Source of the DNA: a virus
IMG/VR virus record: IMGVR_UViG_3300025380_000004
Coordinates: 1 to 32,664 of that record
Length of the DNA: 32,664 nt
Strand: one strand, 5' to 3'
The notes under the pieces were generated by a model that was not told where the DNA came from, made no database searches, and saw nothing but the letters and a program-made list of their open reading frames with translations. Below are positions 13,518 through 21,613 of this stretch, piece after piece (position 1 is the stretch's first letter; each line of letters starts with the position of its first letter). The position numbers and the translations under genes were made by a program.

Positions 13518-13748
13518 ATGGATAGACCAATTCCAACAGTAGATTTAAGTAGTAATCCTCATTTACTTGAAACTGTAGAAGCAAAAACTAATGAAGAAGT
13601 AGTTTGCTTTTGTAAACTATGTGGAAGATCTTATAAAGAAAGACCTTTCTTATGTAAATGCAGGTCAAATGTATTTTTAATAGACGGTAAGGTAATCGAT
13701 GGCAAATTCATAAGAGATATTGCAATTGAAAAGTTAAATGGAGGATAG
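13518..13748 (+). CDS. Small zinc-binding-like protein
   Basis: 76 residues starting next to the LPD29 gene's stop, with ATAGGAGGGTAG upstream. Cysteines in CFCKLCGRSY and LCKCRSN form two CxxC-like knuckles (residues 31-36 and 48-50), a likely zinc ribbon. The tail carries IDGKVIDGKFI. Function unknown; likely coupled to the LPD29 protein. Confidence 0.65.
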   Translation: MDRPIPTVDLSSNPHLLETVEAKTNEEVVCFCKLCGRSYKERPFLCKCRSNVFLIDGKVIDGKFIRDIAIEKLNGG

Positions 13749-13919
13749 ATGCATAAAGTAACAATTACGTTTTATAGTGATAAAAGTCCAAACGAAATTT
13801 CAGATACTTTAATTGATTTAGCAAACAGTGATTTAATACAATCAATTACACCCTGCAAAGATAAGAATAACAAAGAGATTAATACAATCAACTATTCTAT
13901 TGATAAGGAGGGAAAATGA
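13749..13919 (+). CDS. Small protein, 56 residues, unknown
   Basis: Starts behind GGAGGATAG and ends in a TGA that overlaps the ATG of the next gene (ATGA). MHKVTITFYSDKSPNEI and the rest look like a small alpha/beta protein. Unknown. Confidence 0.6.
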   Translation: MHKVTITFYSDKSPNEISDTLIDLANSDLIQSITPCKDKNNKEINTINYSIDKEGK

Positions 13920-14449
13920 CAGAAGAACCTAATAGTTTAAAAATTGTGCAAAGGATTTACGAAGAAGCTGAGATCGAACGAGAGTTTATCCTTACATTAG
14001 ATAAACTTTACTTTACTGTTACAAATCCAGTAGATGTTATATTTGAAGAGAAATATACAACACAATTTATTGTAGCTGACTATTTATTCGACTCAATGTT
14101 CTTAGAAAAGGAACTTACAGCTTACCTTATGGCAAGTGACCCTGAGTTAGCTGAATGGAATAGAAAACATCATCTAAGTTATCTTGAAGATGAGATGAAG
14201 TACTTTGTTGTCTATGAAGAAATGTTTAGTGCTGATGATTCTACAATGTTTAGCTGGTTAAAGAAAGCAAAATCTTCTGATGATATTGAAAAATATTATA
14301 CTGATTGCCACGAAATAGAATACTACAAAGAAGATGGAGATACTTTAGGATATGAAACTAATTGTGGTAATCAATTTGCAATAGAAAGCATACGTGAAAT
14401 TCCTAAATCACACTTTGATGTGTTAGCTAAATATTTAACAATCGTGTAG
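13916..14449 (+). CDS. Acidic protein, 177 residues, unknown
   Basis: Starts behind AAGGAGGGAAA and overlaps the previous stop. Strongly acidic, with clusters such as YKEDGDTLGYE and SADDSTMF. No membrane segment and no known motif. In the middle of the same run of small plus-strand genes. Confidence 0.65.
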   Translation: MTEEPNSLKIVQRIYEEAEIEREFILTLDKLYFTVTNPVDVIFEEKYTTQFIVADYLFDSMFLEKELTAYLMASDPELAEWNRKHHLSYLEDEMKYFVVYEEMFSADDSTMFSWLKKAKSSDDIEKYYTDCHEIEYYKEDGDTLGYETNCGNQFAIESIREIPKSHFDVLAKYLTIV

Positions 14450-14457
14450 GAGGAACA

Positions 14458-14733
14458 ATGACAAGAAAGAAAATATTAGAAAAACATCTTGGCAATATAC
14501 ATATCTCGGATATTACGCTTGAAAAGGTATTATCTGCTATGGCAGAAGTTGAAAATAAACTCAATATCGATTGTGATATGTTAGCGAAGCAGAAAGAATC
14601 TTTAGAAACAGCTATACTAATTTTTAAAGATAAATCGAAATATGAAAAACTTCATGAAGATCCTTTTATACAAGACTTAATTGGAATACTTCATCTAATT
14701 TATAACCTACAAGATAATAATTGTAAGATGTAA
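14458..14733 (+). CDS. Small helical protein, unknown
   Basis: 91 residues behind TAGGAGGAACA. MTRKKILEKHLGNIHISDI begins a helical, mixed-charge protein. Two bases before the next start. Unknown. Confidence 0.6.
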   Translation: MTRKKILEKHLGNIHISDITLEKVLSAMAEVENKLNIDCDMLAKQKESLETAILIFKDKSKYEKLHEDPFIQDLIGILHLIYNLQDNNCKM

Positions 14734-14734
14734 T

Positions 14735-15007
14735 ATGAAAAAATACATAGTAGGGTTACTCGTTGGGTTATTAATTGCATTTGCTATTATGATGATGGTA
14801 GTTCAAGCAGGACTTTGGAGAGAGTTTACACTATCACAAGAGAATAAATCTCTTCGAGAACAAAAGATTAAAATACAATATAAACTGGATAAAGCTAATA
14901 AATATATTAGTACCCTTACATATAATTTTAATTATAACATGACCCTTGCTGATGAAAAAGCTGAAGAGTTTAGAGAAAAAATTAAAAAGCTTAAGGAGAT
15001 TGAATAA
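14735..15007 (+). CDS. Membrane-anchored coiled-coil protein (spanin-like layout)
   Basis: 90 residues: MKKYIVGLLVGLLIAFAIMMMVV is one membrane span, followed by a coiled-coil of about 60 residues rich in K, E and L (LSQENKSLREQ, EKAEEFREKIKK). An N-terminal anchor with a periplasmic or cytoplasmic coil is the layout of inner-membrane spanins, but no lysis genes are adjacent, so the role is open. Its stop (TAATG) overlaps the next start. Confidence 0.65.
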   Translation: MKKYIVGLLVGLLIAFAIMMMVVQAGLWREFTLSQENKSLREQKIKIQYKLDKANKYISTLTYNFNYNMTLADEKAEEFREKIKKLKEIE

Positions 15008-15594
15008 TGATATTAAGACCATCTATTTTGCAACATCCCCAAATCCCAAAAGCATTGGCAGGAGTAAATCCAAGAAATATCATTGGACCAATGGATTGGG
15101 AAGATGTTAGATATGAAACAATTAATAGGCAAGGTGGCAAATGTTTAGCTTGTGGCTCTGAAAAAACTTTGGAGTGCCACGAGGTATATAGTATTAATTA
15201 TCTAACAGGAGAGGTTAAATTCATTGAGTTTGTTGCAATTTGTGTTAAGTGTCACCGATTTATACATTCAGGAAAACTTAGAAGTCTTTATCTTACAGGT
15301 AGAATTACTGAAAATTTCTATGAAGAAACAATGACTTATGGATTAATTACTTTGGCAAATGCTGGATTAGAGCCTTATGTAATGACACTAATTAGTTGGT
15401 TATATCATACTGAAAGTTTATCAGATACAGAAATAGGTAAACGATTATCTTTTGAACAACATAAACAATTAAATAAAATAACAAATAAAAAGATTGCATG
15501 GAAAGATTGGTATTTACTATTTAATAATAAAAAATACTACTCTAAATTTAAGAATGAGAAATCATGGCAAAGAAATTATTATAGGAGGAAGTAA
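15007..15594 (+). CDS. HNH endonuclease-like protein
   Basis: 195 residues. CLACG, then ECHEVYSI and CVKCHRFIHSG give the two CxxC pairs and the H-H core of HNH nucleases (about residues 47-97). Such nucleases cut DNA with one divalent metal and occur free-standing in phage genomes. The C-terminal half is lysine-rich and may bind DNA. The strict catalytic Asn/His pair cannot be confirmed by eye, so activity is uncertain. Confidence 0.7.
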   Translation: MILRPSILQHPQIPKALAGVNPRNIIGPMDWEDVRYETINRQGGKCLACGSEKTLECHEVYSINYLTGEVKFIEFVAICVKCHRFIHSGKLRSLYLTGRITENFYEETMTYGLITLANAGLEPYVMTLISWLYHTESLSDTEIGKRLSFEQHKQLNKITNKKIAWKDWYLLFNNKKYYSKFKNEKSWQRNYYRRK

Positions 15595-15755
15595 TGGAAT
15601 GTATTGATTGCAAACATCATTTTTTAGGCTGTGATTTAACAAGAAAAATACAAAAAGAAACTGGGTTTATTATGACATGCGAAGATGCTTTAAAATATAT
15701 GAAGGTGCAAGATAAAGTTTGTGAATATTTTATAAAGGAAATAAAAAATGATTGA
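15594..15755 (+). CDS. 53-residue Cys-rich protein
   Basis: Overlaps the preceding stop (TAATG) with ATAGGAGGAAG upstream. MECIDCKHHFLGCDL, then MTCEDALKY and KVCEYFIKE place five cysteines in a CxxC...C...C pattern, likely a small metal- or cluster-binding fold. It is similar in style to the protein at 17522. Ends in TGA and overlaps the next gene by eight bases. Confidence 0.65.
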   Translation: MECIDCKHHFLGCDLTRKIQKETGFIMTCEDALKYMKVQDKVCEYFIKEIKND

Positions 15756-16020
15756 GATGTTAAGACCATTATCACTAAACACACCATATGTAGGCAATCA
15801 GTTACTTGCTATGATAGATACAATGATAAAACCAGAGCAAATATCTGAAGATACGTATATTATTTTAGCAAAACAATGCGAACAGTATTTTACCACGATG
15901 CTAATAGATGAGAGGAAAGACATATTTGTGCTAACAAACATAGATAAGAAAATATTTGGGATTGCACCTATACGAAAGCAATTCTATGAAAGTATCATGG
16001 CAAGAAATATTTTACACTAA
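15748..16020 (+). CDS. Small protein, 90 residues, unknown
   Basis: Starts inside the end of the upstream gene behind AAAGGAAATAAAAA. MIEMLRPLSLNTPYVG and the rest are helical. The stop TAA is the first part of the TAAC box of the hairpin at 16018, so gene and hairpin form one unit. Confidence 0.65.
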   Translation: MIEMLRPLSLNTPYVGNQLLAMIDTMIKPEQISEDTYIILAKQCEQYFTTMLIDERKDIFVLTNIDKKIFGIAPIRKQFYESIMARNILH

Positions 16021-16057
16021 CGATAAGCACGCTACTAACAGCGATGTTGCAGTGTTA
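16018..16057 (+). repeat. attC-like site 3
   Basis: TAAC (stop codon plus C) pairs with GTTA at 16054-16057; after the spacer GATAA/AGT, GCA pairs with TGC, and an inner CGCT-actaac-AGCG hairpin forms the tip. Opens the chain of cassettes up to 22173. Confidence 0.5.
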
Positions 16058-16081
16058 TGTGTAGCTTATAAGGAGGATTTT

Positions 16082-16324
16082 ATGAAAGATAATTATTTTA
16101 ATACAGCTAATGGTGTAATCACAAAAAAAGAAGAAGAAAAGAAAGACCAGAAAGTCAGAGAACATATTGATAGTGTGTTGCCTGATGAAGAGTGTGTTTG
16201 GAAAAATGCAGGTGAATATTGGGCAACGGAATGTGATGGTGCATTCTATCTCGAAACAGGAACACCATCTGATAATAAAATGATATACTGCCCTTATTGC
16301 GGTAAAAGACTAAGTTACACATAA
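16082..16324 (+). CDS. Cassette gene with C-terminal zinc ribbon
   Basis: 80 residues behind AAGGAGGATTT. The start at 16082 is set by that site; a longer upstream frame would run through the attC-like hairpin. CVWKNAGEYWATEC and CPYCGKRLSYT supply four cysteines, a typical zinc ribbon of small phage proteins. Lys/Glu-rich before it. Function unknown. Confidence 0.7.
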   Translation: MKDNYFNTANGVITKKEEEKKDQKVREHIDSVLPDEECVWKNAGEYWATECDGAFYLETGTPSDNKMIYCPYCGKRLSYT

Positions 16325-16331
16325 TGTGCGG

Positions 16332-16366
16332 AGCTGTAACGATCCGTTAAGCGGACCGTTATAGCT
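16332..16366 (+). repeat. attC-like hairpin 4
   Basis: AGCT-g-TAACG-a-TCCG / CGGA-c-CGTTA-t-AGCT with a TTAAG loop. The TAAC/GTTA boxes lie within a longer stem, and the upstream stop is eight bases away instead of overlapping, so this is an atypical member. Confidence 0.45.
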
Positions 16367-16382
16367 TGTTTAGTGAGGGAAT

Positions 16383-16703
16383 ATGATAACTAAAAAAGAA
16401 TATAGATTAGCAATTGGAATTGTTAAACAGTATGAAAAAGAAAATATTCATACCTTCAATCGAGGTGGCTTTACTATAAAAGATTTGGAGATATTAGATT
16501 ATTCGATTAGTGTCAAAAAATTAACAGAAGATATATTCTCTGAGAATAACTGCCATGAATTATACAAGATTATAGTTGAGAGAATAGATGGTTGTAACTG
16601 GACAAATGTAGATGATGCTGGATACTTATCAATATCATTTAAGAAGCGCTTGATAACAGGTAAACAGATTGATGTAGTACTAAAATCACTAAATGAGCTA
16701 TAA
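16383..16703 (+). CDS. Cassette gene, 106 residues, unknown
   Basis: Starts behind GTGAGGGAAT. MITKKEYRLAIGIVKQYEK begins a helical, mixed-charge protein; the middle has a cysteine in NNCHELY and another in DGCNWTNV. The stop is the start of the TAAC box of the next hairpin. Unknown family. Confidence 0.65.
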   Translation: MITKKEYRLAIGIVKQYEKENIHTFNRGGFTIKDLEILDYSISVKKLTEDIFSENNCHELYKIIVERIDGCNWTNVDDAGYLSISFKKRLITGKQIDVVLKSLNEL

Positions 16704-16751
16704 CGTTCAGGTGTGCCATGTAGAACGAAGTGGCACATGGACATAGTGTTA
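16701..16751 (+). repeat. attC-like site 5
   Basis: TATAAC / GTTATA outer box (the TAA is the stop of the upstream gene), an unpaired spacer, then TGTGCCA / TGGCACA around a 12-base tip. The R'-like end GTTATACG is followed 10 bases on by GGAGG of the PAPS-reductase-like gene. Confidence 0.55.
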
Positions 16752-16768
16752 TACGAAATGGAGGAATT

Positions 16769-17512
16769 ATGACAAGAAAAAAAAGAACCATTGAAATGTT
16801 AAAAGCATTTGAACCAAAGAATGGTTATCACCTTGCATTCAGTGGTGGCAAAGATAGCCAAGTATTGTATCATCTTTGTGAAGAAGCTAATGTAAAATTT
16901 ACTGCATATTTCTGCCGAACATCAGTTGATCCACCAGAAGTAATTGAATTTATAAAAACAAATTATCCAAATGTAAAAATTTTAAGACCAAAATTAACAA
17001 TGTATCAAATTATATTGAAACATAAAGGATTACCAAGTAGAAATATAAGATATTGTTGTGGTGAATTAAAGGAATATGCAGGTTCTGGACAATTAGTAAT
17101 AACGGGTATTAGATCAGAAGAATCTAATGCGAGAGAAAATAGACCAGAAATTGAAATGGATAACCATAAAAATAAAATCAAATTATTATTTCATCCAATA
17201 AAAGATTGGTCTGAATTACAAATATGGGATTATCTTGATGGATTAGGGATATCTCCAAATCCACTTTATGATGAAGGATTTGGAAGAATTGGTTGCATTG
17301 GTTGCCCGATGGCAACAGCAAAAGCCAAATATATTGAGTTTCAAAAATATCCAAAACATAAAATGGCATACATAAAAACTATTGAAAAACTTATGCAAAT
17401 GGGAAAATATACTGACTTTGATGATGCAGAAGATGTATTTAATTGGTGGATTTCAGATATTCCAAAAGGTGAGTATATGGGGAATAAAAAACAATTAAAA
17501 TTGGAGTTTTAA
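16769..17512 (+). CDS. PAPS/APS-reductase-family enzyme with clamp-like tail
   Basis: 247 residues starting behind ATGGAGGAATT. SGGKDS (25-30) is the PP-loop that binds a nucleotide. Cys96-Cys97 and Cys176-x2-Cys179 match the CC...CxxC [4Fe-4S] ligands of APS reductases and of the DndC family used in DNA phosphorothioation. In phages this family is common but its substrate is mostly unknown; sulfur transfer to a nucleic acid is one option. The C-terminus is QLKLEF, the same clamp-like tail as on the methyltransferases, and the DNA around it (TTAAAATTGGAGTTTTAA) is also shared, which links this enzyme to DNA modification at the replication fork. This is inference. No dndD or dndE genes are nearby. 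Confidence 0.85.
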   Translation: MTRKKRTIEMLKAFEPKNGYHLAFSGGKDSQVLYHLCEEANVKFTAYFCRTSVDPPEVIEFIKTNYPNVKILRPKLTMYQIILKHKGLPSRNIRYCCGELKEYAGSGQLVITGIRSEESNARENRPEIEMDNHKNKIKLLFHPIKDWSELQIWDYLDGLGISPNPLYDEGFGRIGCIGCPMATAKAKYIEFQKYPKHKMAYIKTIEKLMQMGKYTDFDDAEDVFNWWISDIPKGEYMGNKKQLKLEF

Positions 17513-17521
17513 GGGGGAAAG

Positions 17522-17728
17522 ATGAGAGAAGAAACAAAGGTTAATTTACCAAAGGATAATCCATTCTGTAATAATTGTAAAGAAAAGCATTGTTGTGTTT
17601 CACTTGACGGCACTTGTGCTATGATAAGAGTTTATTTGAAATATTGCATAAAACAACTAAGCGGAGAAAAACAACTAAGATGTGGAGTTATATTTACTAA
17701 AGATTCAAATTATCGTGATTTTGCCTAA
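17522..17728 (+). CDS. Cys-rich protein beside the PAPS-reductase-like gene
   Basis: 68 residues behind AAGGGGGAAAG. FCNNCKEKHCCVSLDGTC and CIKQ, RCG add at least seven cysteines, a pattern seen in Fe-S or zinc proteins. It is directly downstream of the reductase with only a 9-base gap and may deliver electrons or sulfur to it; that is inference from position. The stop forms the TAAC box of the next hairpin. Confidence 0.65.
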   Translation: MREETKVNLPKDNPFCNNCKEKHCCVSLDGTCAMIRVYLKYCIKQLSGEKQLRCGVIFTKDSNYRDFA

Positions 17729-17774
17729 CTGCCAGTATGCTATGCGAGTGAAGCGTGGCATAGATAGGCTGTTA
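17726..17774 (+). repeat. attC-like site 6
   Basis: TAAC-t-GCC-ag-TAT-g-CTATGC / GCATAG-ATA-GGC-t-GTTA. The bulged AG and G lie on the same arm, as extrahelical bases do in attC. It differs by one base from the site at 22125 over about 50 bases. The stop of the upstream gene is its first triplet. Confidence 0.6.
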
Positions 17775-17797
17775 TACGAAAAAACATGGAGGTATTA

Positions 17798-18580
17798 TTG
17801 AAACTTAAAACAATAAATGACTTGATAGCATGGCAATTATCAAGTAGAACAGTTACATTAAAACTAATTTATGCAGATCTTTTTAAATCATACAATAAAG
17901 ATGGAAAACTAATAAAAAATGCAGATATTGTTGCTGGTTTATTATTATCTCAAATTATGTATTGGTTCATGCCAGGAGAAAATGGTAAATCTAAACTAAG
18001 AGTTGAAAGGAATGGCAGATTTTGGCTATGCAAATCACGTAAAGAATGGCATAATGAAATTCGTATATCATCACGTCAATATGACAGAGTTGCAAAGATA
18101 CTCGGACCAAGGACTAAATATAATCCACAAGGGCTAAATATAATAGACATTGAGACGTTCAAATTTGGTGGAACACCAAAGACACATATTGCCATTAATT
18201 TTGATGTATTGATGAATTTATTAAATATTGAATTATCTAAATACTCTACTCATACAAACACTTTTATAACTAAGAAATCTAAGATTCCAAATGTAGAGGT
18301 TAAAGATAAAGATGCGGTATGGGTTGAAAGTTATTTGGCAAAACAATCAGAAAAATACAGAGAAACATGGCAATATTTTCTTGACCATAGGCGTAGTCTT
18401 AAAAGTCCAATGACTAAACATGCTAAATATCTAATGTTATTTAAACTCGATAAAGTATTCCCTTGTAATTCAGAAGAGCATATCACAAGATTTAACAACT
18501 CAATTACTAATGGATGGAAAGGCGTACTGTTTGCGAATGAACTTAAAAAATTAAATGATCGATTAGGAGAGGGATTTTAA
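17798..18580 (+). CDS. DnaD-like replication protein (probable initiator or loader partner)
   Basis: 260 residues. I take the TTG at 17798 because GGAGG lies just in front; the ATG at 17786 is part of that site. Residues about 35-50 (GLLLSQIMYWF) and WLCKSRKEWHNEI, ISSRQYDRV match the winged-helix N-terminal domain of phage and plasmid replication proteins. The C-terminus (NGWKGVLF) is the tail motif of DnaD-type proteins. The last residues, DRLGEGF, match those of the HTH protein at 8240. It probably works with the helicase loader at 19070. Confidence 0.75.
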   Translation: MKLKTINDLIAWQLSSRTVTLKLIYADLFKSYNKDGKLIKNADIVAGLLLSQIMYWFMPGENGKSKLRVERNGRFWLCKSRKEWHNEIRISSRQYDRVAKILGPRTKYNPQGLNIIDIETFKFGGTPKTHIAINFDVLMNLLNIELSKYSTHTNTFITKKSKIPNVEVKDKDAVWVESYLAKQSEKYRETWQYFLDHRRSLKSPMTKHAKYLMLFKLDKVFPCNSEEHITRFNNSITNGWKGVLFANELKKLNDRLGEGF

Positions 18581-18581
18581 A

Positions 18582-18935
18582 ATGATTGAAGATAAACTAT
18601 TAGTAAAGAATCTATTCACAATAATAACAGCGTATAGAGAACAGATATTACGTCTTTGTTCTGAAACTGGATGTTATTTACTAAATGATTTTCAAGCAGG
18701 ATGTAATGAATGTCCATTGAAAGATGATAAGGATTTTGATAAGGCTATTGAACTTATTAAAGCATCGTGGGATGGAAAGAATAAGATAGACTATGCTGTA
18801 TATTGGAGTCTGTTATCTGAAAAAGAAAGGAAGAGAATATTAAAAGCTAATTCGCTTGAAGAACGGTTAAGTGTATTTGACTTTAAATATCTTCCACAAA
18901 CCGCAAGAGAAATGCTTAATAAATTGGAGGAATAA
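18582..18935 (+). CDS. Hypothetical protein in the replication operon
   Basis: 117 residues, starting one base after the previous stop, with GGAGAGGGA as a distant ribosome-binding site. Cysteines occur in LCSETGCY and AGCNECPLKD. The N-terminal half is helical. It sits between the DnaD-like gene and the loader and is likely expressed with them. No family recognised. Confidence 0.65.
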   Translation: MIEDKLLVKNLFTIITAYREQILRLCSETGCYLLNDFQAGCNECPLKDDKDFDKAIELIKASWDGKNKIDYAVYWSLLSEKERKRILKANSLEERLSVFDFKYLPQTAREMLNKLEE

Positions 18936-19060
18936 TGAAAGAGAAACCAATTGACATTGATAAACTCGGTGAGAAAATGCGTGAACGTGACCGTAATGAA
19001 ATTCCAGTAAAACCAAACGGATATCGTGGAGCTGGTGAACATAAATACGAAGGAGATTAA
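18935..19060 (+). CDS. 41-residue small protein ahead of the helicase loader
   Basis: Overlaps the preceding stop with TTGGAGGAATA upstream. It reads MKEKPIDIDKLGEKMRERD and ends with GYRGAGEHKYEGD. Charged and probably disordered. Directly before the loader gene. Function unknown. Confidence 0.6.
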   Translation: MKEKPIDIDKLGEKMRERDRNEIPVKPNGYRGAGEHKYEGD

Positions 19061-19069
19061 GGAGATTTA

Positions 19070-19888
19070 ATGGATAAAATATTACCTAAAGAAACTGCGA
19101 GTATTTGGAAAAAAGCTGCTGAAACCCTGCCTAAAGATGAATGGATATGTGACATCTGCCACGAAGTAAATACAAACTGGATGCCTAATATGTCATTAAT
19201 ATTAAGGGAAAGTAAAATAGAATTCCATCGTGGAATGTGTGAAAATTGTAGGAGGTTAAAAGATGAAAAAATAATTAAAGAAGAAAATGCCATGAAGCTG
19301 GAAGATAAAAAAAGAAAAATCCAAAAGCTTTTAGCATCGTCACAAATACCACCGAAAGTTGCTGACTCTACATTTGATAAACTTGAAATAAGAAAAGGTG
19401 CAGAGAAAACATTTAAAACAATGAAGCGTTTAGAAAATGCTGATAGGTGGATTTATGTTTCAGGAACAAACAATACAGGAAAGACTTTATTAATTGGAGC
19501 GACAATAAATGATCTGTCCAGTAAAAATATTCCGTGTTATTATTTCAATGAGAGATCTCTATTCCGTAGATTCAAAGATGCTATGGATACTAAGAACAAC
19601 GAATCTTCATATTCGATAATGAGAGAACTCAAATCTGCAGAGATAATATTTTGGGATGACTTCTCAATCTTTGCTTACTCTCCATGGGAAGCAGGCATGG
19701 CATACGATCTATTAGAATTCTTTGATACTTACTATAAGAAAATTGTATTCTTCTCTAACTTTAACCTTGAAGATACATTAAAAGAAAATGCTAATAATGT
19801 AGAAACTAGAATAGGTAAACGACCATTAGCTCGGATGCAAAAAAATAAAACTCATTATATTCACATGGATAATGAACCATTTAAGTAA
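19070..19888 (+). CDS. DnaC-like helicase-loader ATPase
   Basis: 272 residues. An N-terminal CDIC...CENC pair (residues 27-60) is a zinc motif often found on phage DnaC-type loaders. Walker A is GTNNTGKT (132-139), Walker B is IIFWDDF (191-197) and a sensor-1 segment FFSNFNLED follows. The protein would use ATP to place the replicative helicase on origin DNA. It starts behind AAGGAGATTTA and is followed by the annealase gene after a 67-base gap. Confidence 0.85.
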   Translation: MDKILPKETASIWKKAAETLPKDEWICDICHEVNTNWMPNMSLILRESKIEFHRGMCENCRRLKDEKIIKEENAMKLEDKKRKIQKLLASSQIPPKVADSTFDKLEIRKGAEKTFKTMKRLENADRWIYVSGTNNTGKTLLIGATINDLSSKNIPCYYFNERSLFRRFKDAMDTKNNESSYSIMRELKSAEIIFWDDFSIFAYSPWEAGMAYDLLEFFDTYYKKIVFFSNFNLEDTLKENANNVETRIGKRPLARMQKNKTHYIHMDNEPFK

Positions 19889-19955
19889 AATAAATTGACA
19901 ATATAATTTGTAATACAAAAATTGACATAGTAATATACTATAAACAGGAGGGTTT

Positions 19956-21260
19956 ATGGAAGTAAAAACATTCAAAGATATTTGGAAAAAATTAATTGAT
20001 ATTGATGTAACTCCATTCACTAAGAAAAAAAAATCTGATGGTAAGGAGTATGGATATATTCCGTGGGCTGTTGCATGGGGAGAGTTAGTAAAAATATATC
20101 CTGATTCTACTTATAAAGTCCATGTTGATACTGATGGATTCCCATGTTTCTATAAAGATGGCATCGGGGCATTTTGTAGAACATCAGTAACAATTGAAGG
20201 ATATACTCGTACAATGGACTTACCAGTTCTTAATTTTGCAAATAAGGCTATGAAAATTGAATCTTATTCTTATACTGTTAATAAATATGTTGATGGTAGA
20301 AAGCAAGGTACTATTGATAAAAACGTTGGAGCTATTAATTCCTTTGATGTCAACACGACTAAATGGCGTTGCCTAGTTAAAAATCTAGCTATGTTTGGAT
20401 TTGGCATTAAGCTATTTGCTAATTCTGATTGGGAAACTCAAACAGATGATGACGGAGTTGCACCTTGGGCTGATGAAAGATTAAAAAAGATTGGTGGAAA
20501 AGGTAAACATGCAGAAAAAACATGGGCTGAGGTTGCAGTTAGTCAGATATATTGGTATATTGATCCTGCTAATTCTAAATATACAAGACGACTTGCTCCA
20601 TTAGCACAAAGAGAACTAGACTTCCGTTCTAATATGGCTGATGATAATGCAGATGTTCTTAAAGATAAAACAGACCCATTACACAATATGAGGCTTGATA
20701 TTCAGGCAAAGGCTGATGATATTCTAAAGGAAAGATACAAACAAACTATCCAATATGATTTCTATACAGATGCAATTGCCAAAGCAAAAACAAACGAAGA
20801 TCTAATTATTATATCTGCTAGAATTGATACAATAGATATTCTTGTAACTGTATTTAATAATGACGAGATAGATGCTGAAGAATTTAAAATCTACCTATTG
20901 AAAATATCTACTTCTGCAAATGGAGAACTTCAAAATTTAAGTATTAAGCTAAAAACATTATCCCCAGAAGCATCTAAGAATAGAGATTTACTAGAGCATT
21001 ATTGGAATGAAATAACGACTCTATTTAAAGAGCTTGGCTATGAACACAATGCTAGCTTATCTATTAATTCAATGAAGAAAAATCTAGGTAGTGAAGACAT
21101 GTATTCAATACTTGATGTCAAGAAACTAGAGAAATATGAAGAACATTTAAGAAAGAAACTTAAAGATATAAATAAAACAACAAAGGATAAACACCTTAAT
21201 AATAAAGTGGAAACACTAGAACCAGAGAATAATGGCAACAAAGTTGTTATTGGAGAATAA
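19956..21260 (+). CDS. DUF1071-type single-strand annealing protein
   Basis: 434 residues. The first 180 or so match DUF1071 (Sak3-like): YGYIPWAVAWGELVKIYPDSTYKV, a middle with GYTRTMDLPVLNFANKAMK and WRCLVKNLAMFGFGIKLF. DUF1071 proteins are phage recombinases that pair complementary single strands in Rad52-like reactions. The C-terminal 200 residues are helical, charged and not conserved. AACAGGAGGGTTT sits in front. It lies within the replication block, and its stop forms the TAAC box of the hairpin at 21258. Confidence 0.85.
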   Translation: MEVKTFKDIWKKLIDIDVTPFTKKKKSDGKEYGYIPWAVAWGELVKIYPDSTYKVHVDTDGFPCFYKDGIGAFCRTSVTIEGYTRTMDLPVLNFANKAMKIESYSYTVNKYVDGRKQGTIDKNVGAINSFDVNTTKWRCLVKNLAMFGFGIKLFANSDWETQTDDDGVAPWADERLKKIGGKGKHAEKTWAEVAVSQIYWYIDPANSKYTRRLAPLAQRELDFRSNMADDNADVLKDKTDPLHNMRLDIQAKADDILKERYKQTIQYDFYTDAIAKAKTNEDLIIISARIDTIDILVTVFNNDEIDAEEFKIYLLKISTSANGELQNLSIKLKTLSPEASKNRDLLEHYWNEITTLFKELGYEHNASLSINSMKKNLGSEDMYSILDVKKLEKYEEHLRKKLKDINKTTKDKHLNNKVETLEPENNGNKVVIGE

Positions 21261-21295
21261 CGAGAAGCACACCACGTTCTGTGGGTGCAGTGTTA
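21258..21295 (+). repeat. attC-like site 7
   Basis: TAAC-spacer-GCAC-a-CCAC-gttct-GTGG-GTGC-spacer-GTTA. The bulged A in the inner stem is placed like an extrahelical base. The stop codon of the annealase gene is its first triplet. Confidence 0.6.
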
Positions 21296-21331
21296 TGCAC
21301 AGTTCTTACAAAAAAAAATAAGGAGAAAAAG

Positions 21332-21520
21332 ATGGAAAAGCCAAAAAAATTAGAAGACAAACATTTGATGTTTTTAGATGTTCTCAGGGAATCAGGAGTT
21401 ACAAATATGTTTGGTGGTGGAAGTTATTTAAGAGAAGAATATCCAGACTTATCAAAACAGGAATCATATCAGATATTATCATATTGGATGGAAACATTTG
21501 AAGAAAGACATTATGTATAA
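21332..21520 (+). CDS. Cassette gene, 62 residues, unknown
   Basis: Starts at 21332 behind AAGGAGAAAAAG. MEKPKKLEDKHLMFLDVLR begins a helical protein with GGGSYL and SYWMETFEE. A single-gene cassette between two hairpins. Unknown. Confidence 0.65.
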   Translation: MEKPKKLEDKHLMFLDVLRESGVTNMFGGGSYLREEYPDLSKQESYQILSYWMETFEERHYV

Positions 21521-21580
21521 CGTGGGAGTAATGCCACCAAGCACCCCTTCTTGCTGTTCTAACTGTGGATTACTTTGTTA
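21518..21580 (+). repeat. attC-like site 8 (most complete)
   Basis: TAAC (the upstream stop) pairs with GTTA at 21577-21580. An unpaired spacer (GTGGG against TT) follows; then AGTAAT-g-CCAC pairs with GTGG-ATTACT, leaving one bulged G; the variable tip contains CAAG / CTTG. Outer box, unpaired spacer, inner box with an extrahelical base and a variable tip are the four parts of an attC site. Confidence 0.65.
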
Positions 21581-21613
21581 TACGTTGTTATTTATAGGGT
21601 TATGAAATGTTAA

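Noticed and set aside
19895-19955. Promoter before the annealase gene
   Set aside because: Two TTGACA boxes (19895, 19922) occur, but no -10 lies at 16-18 bases from either.
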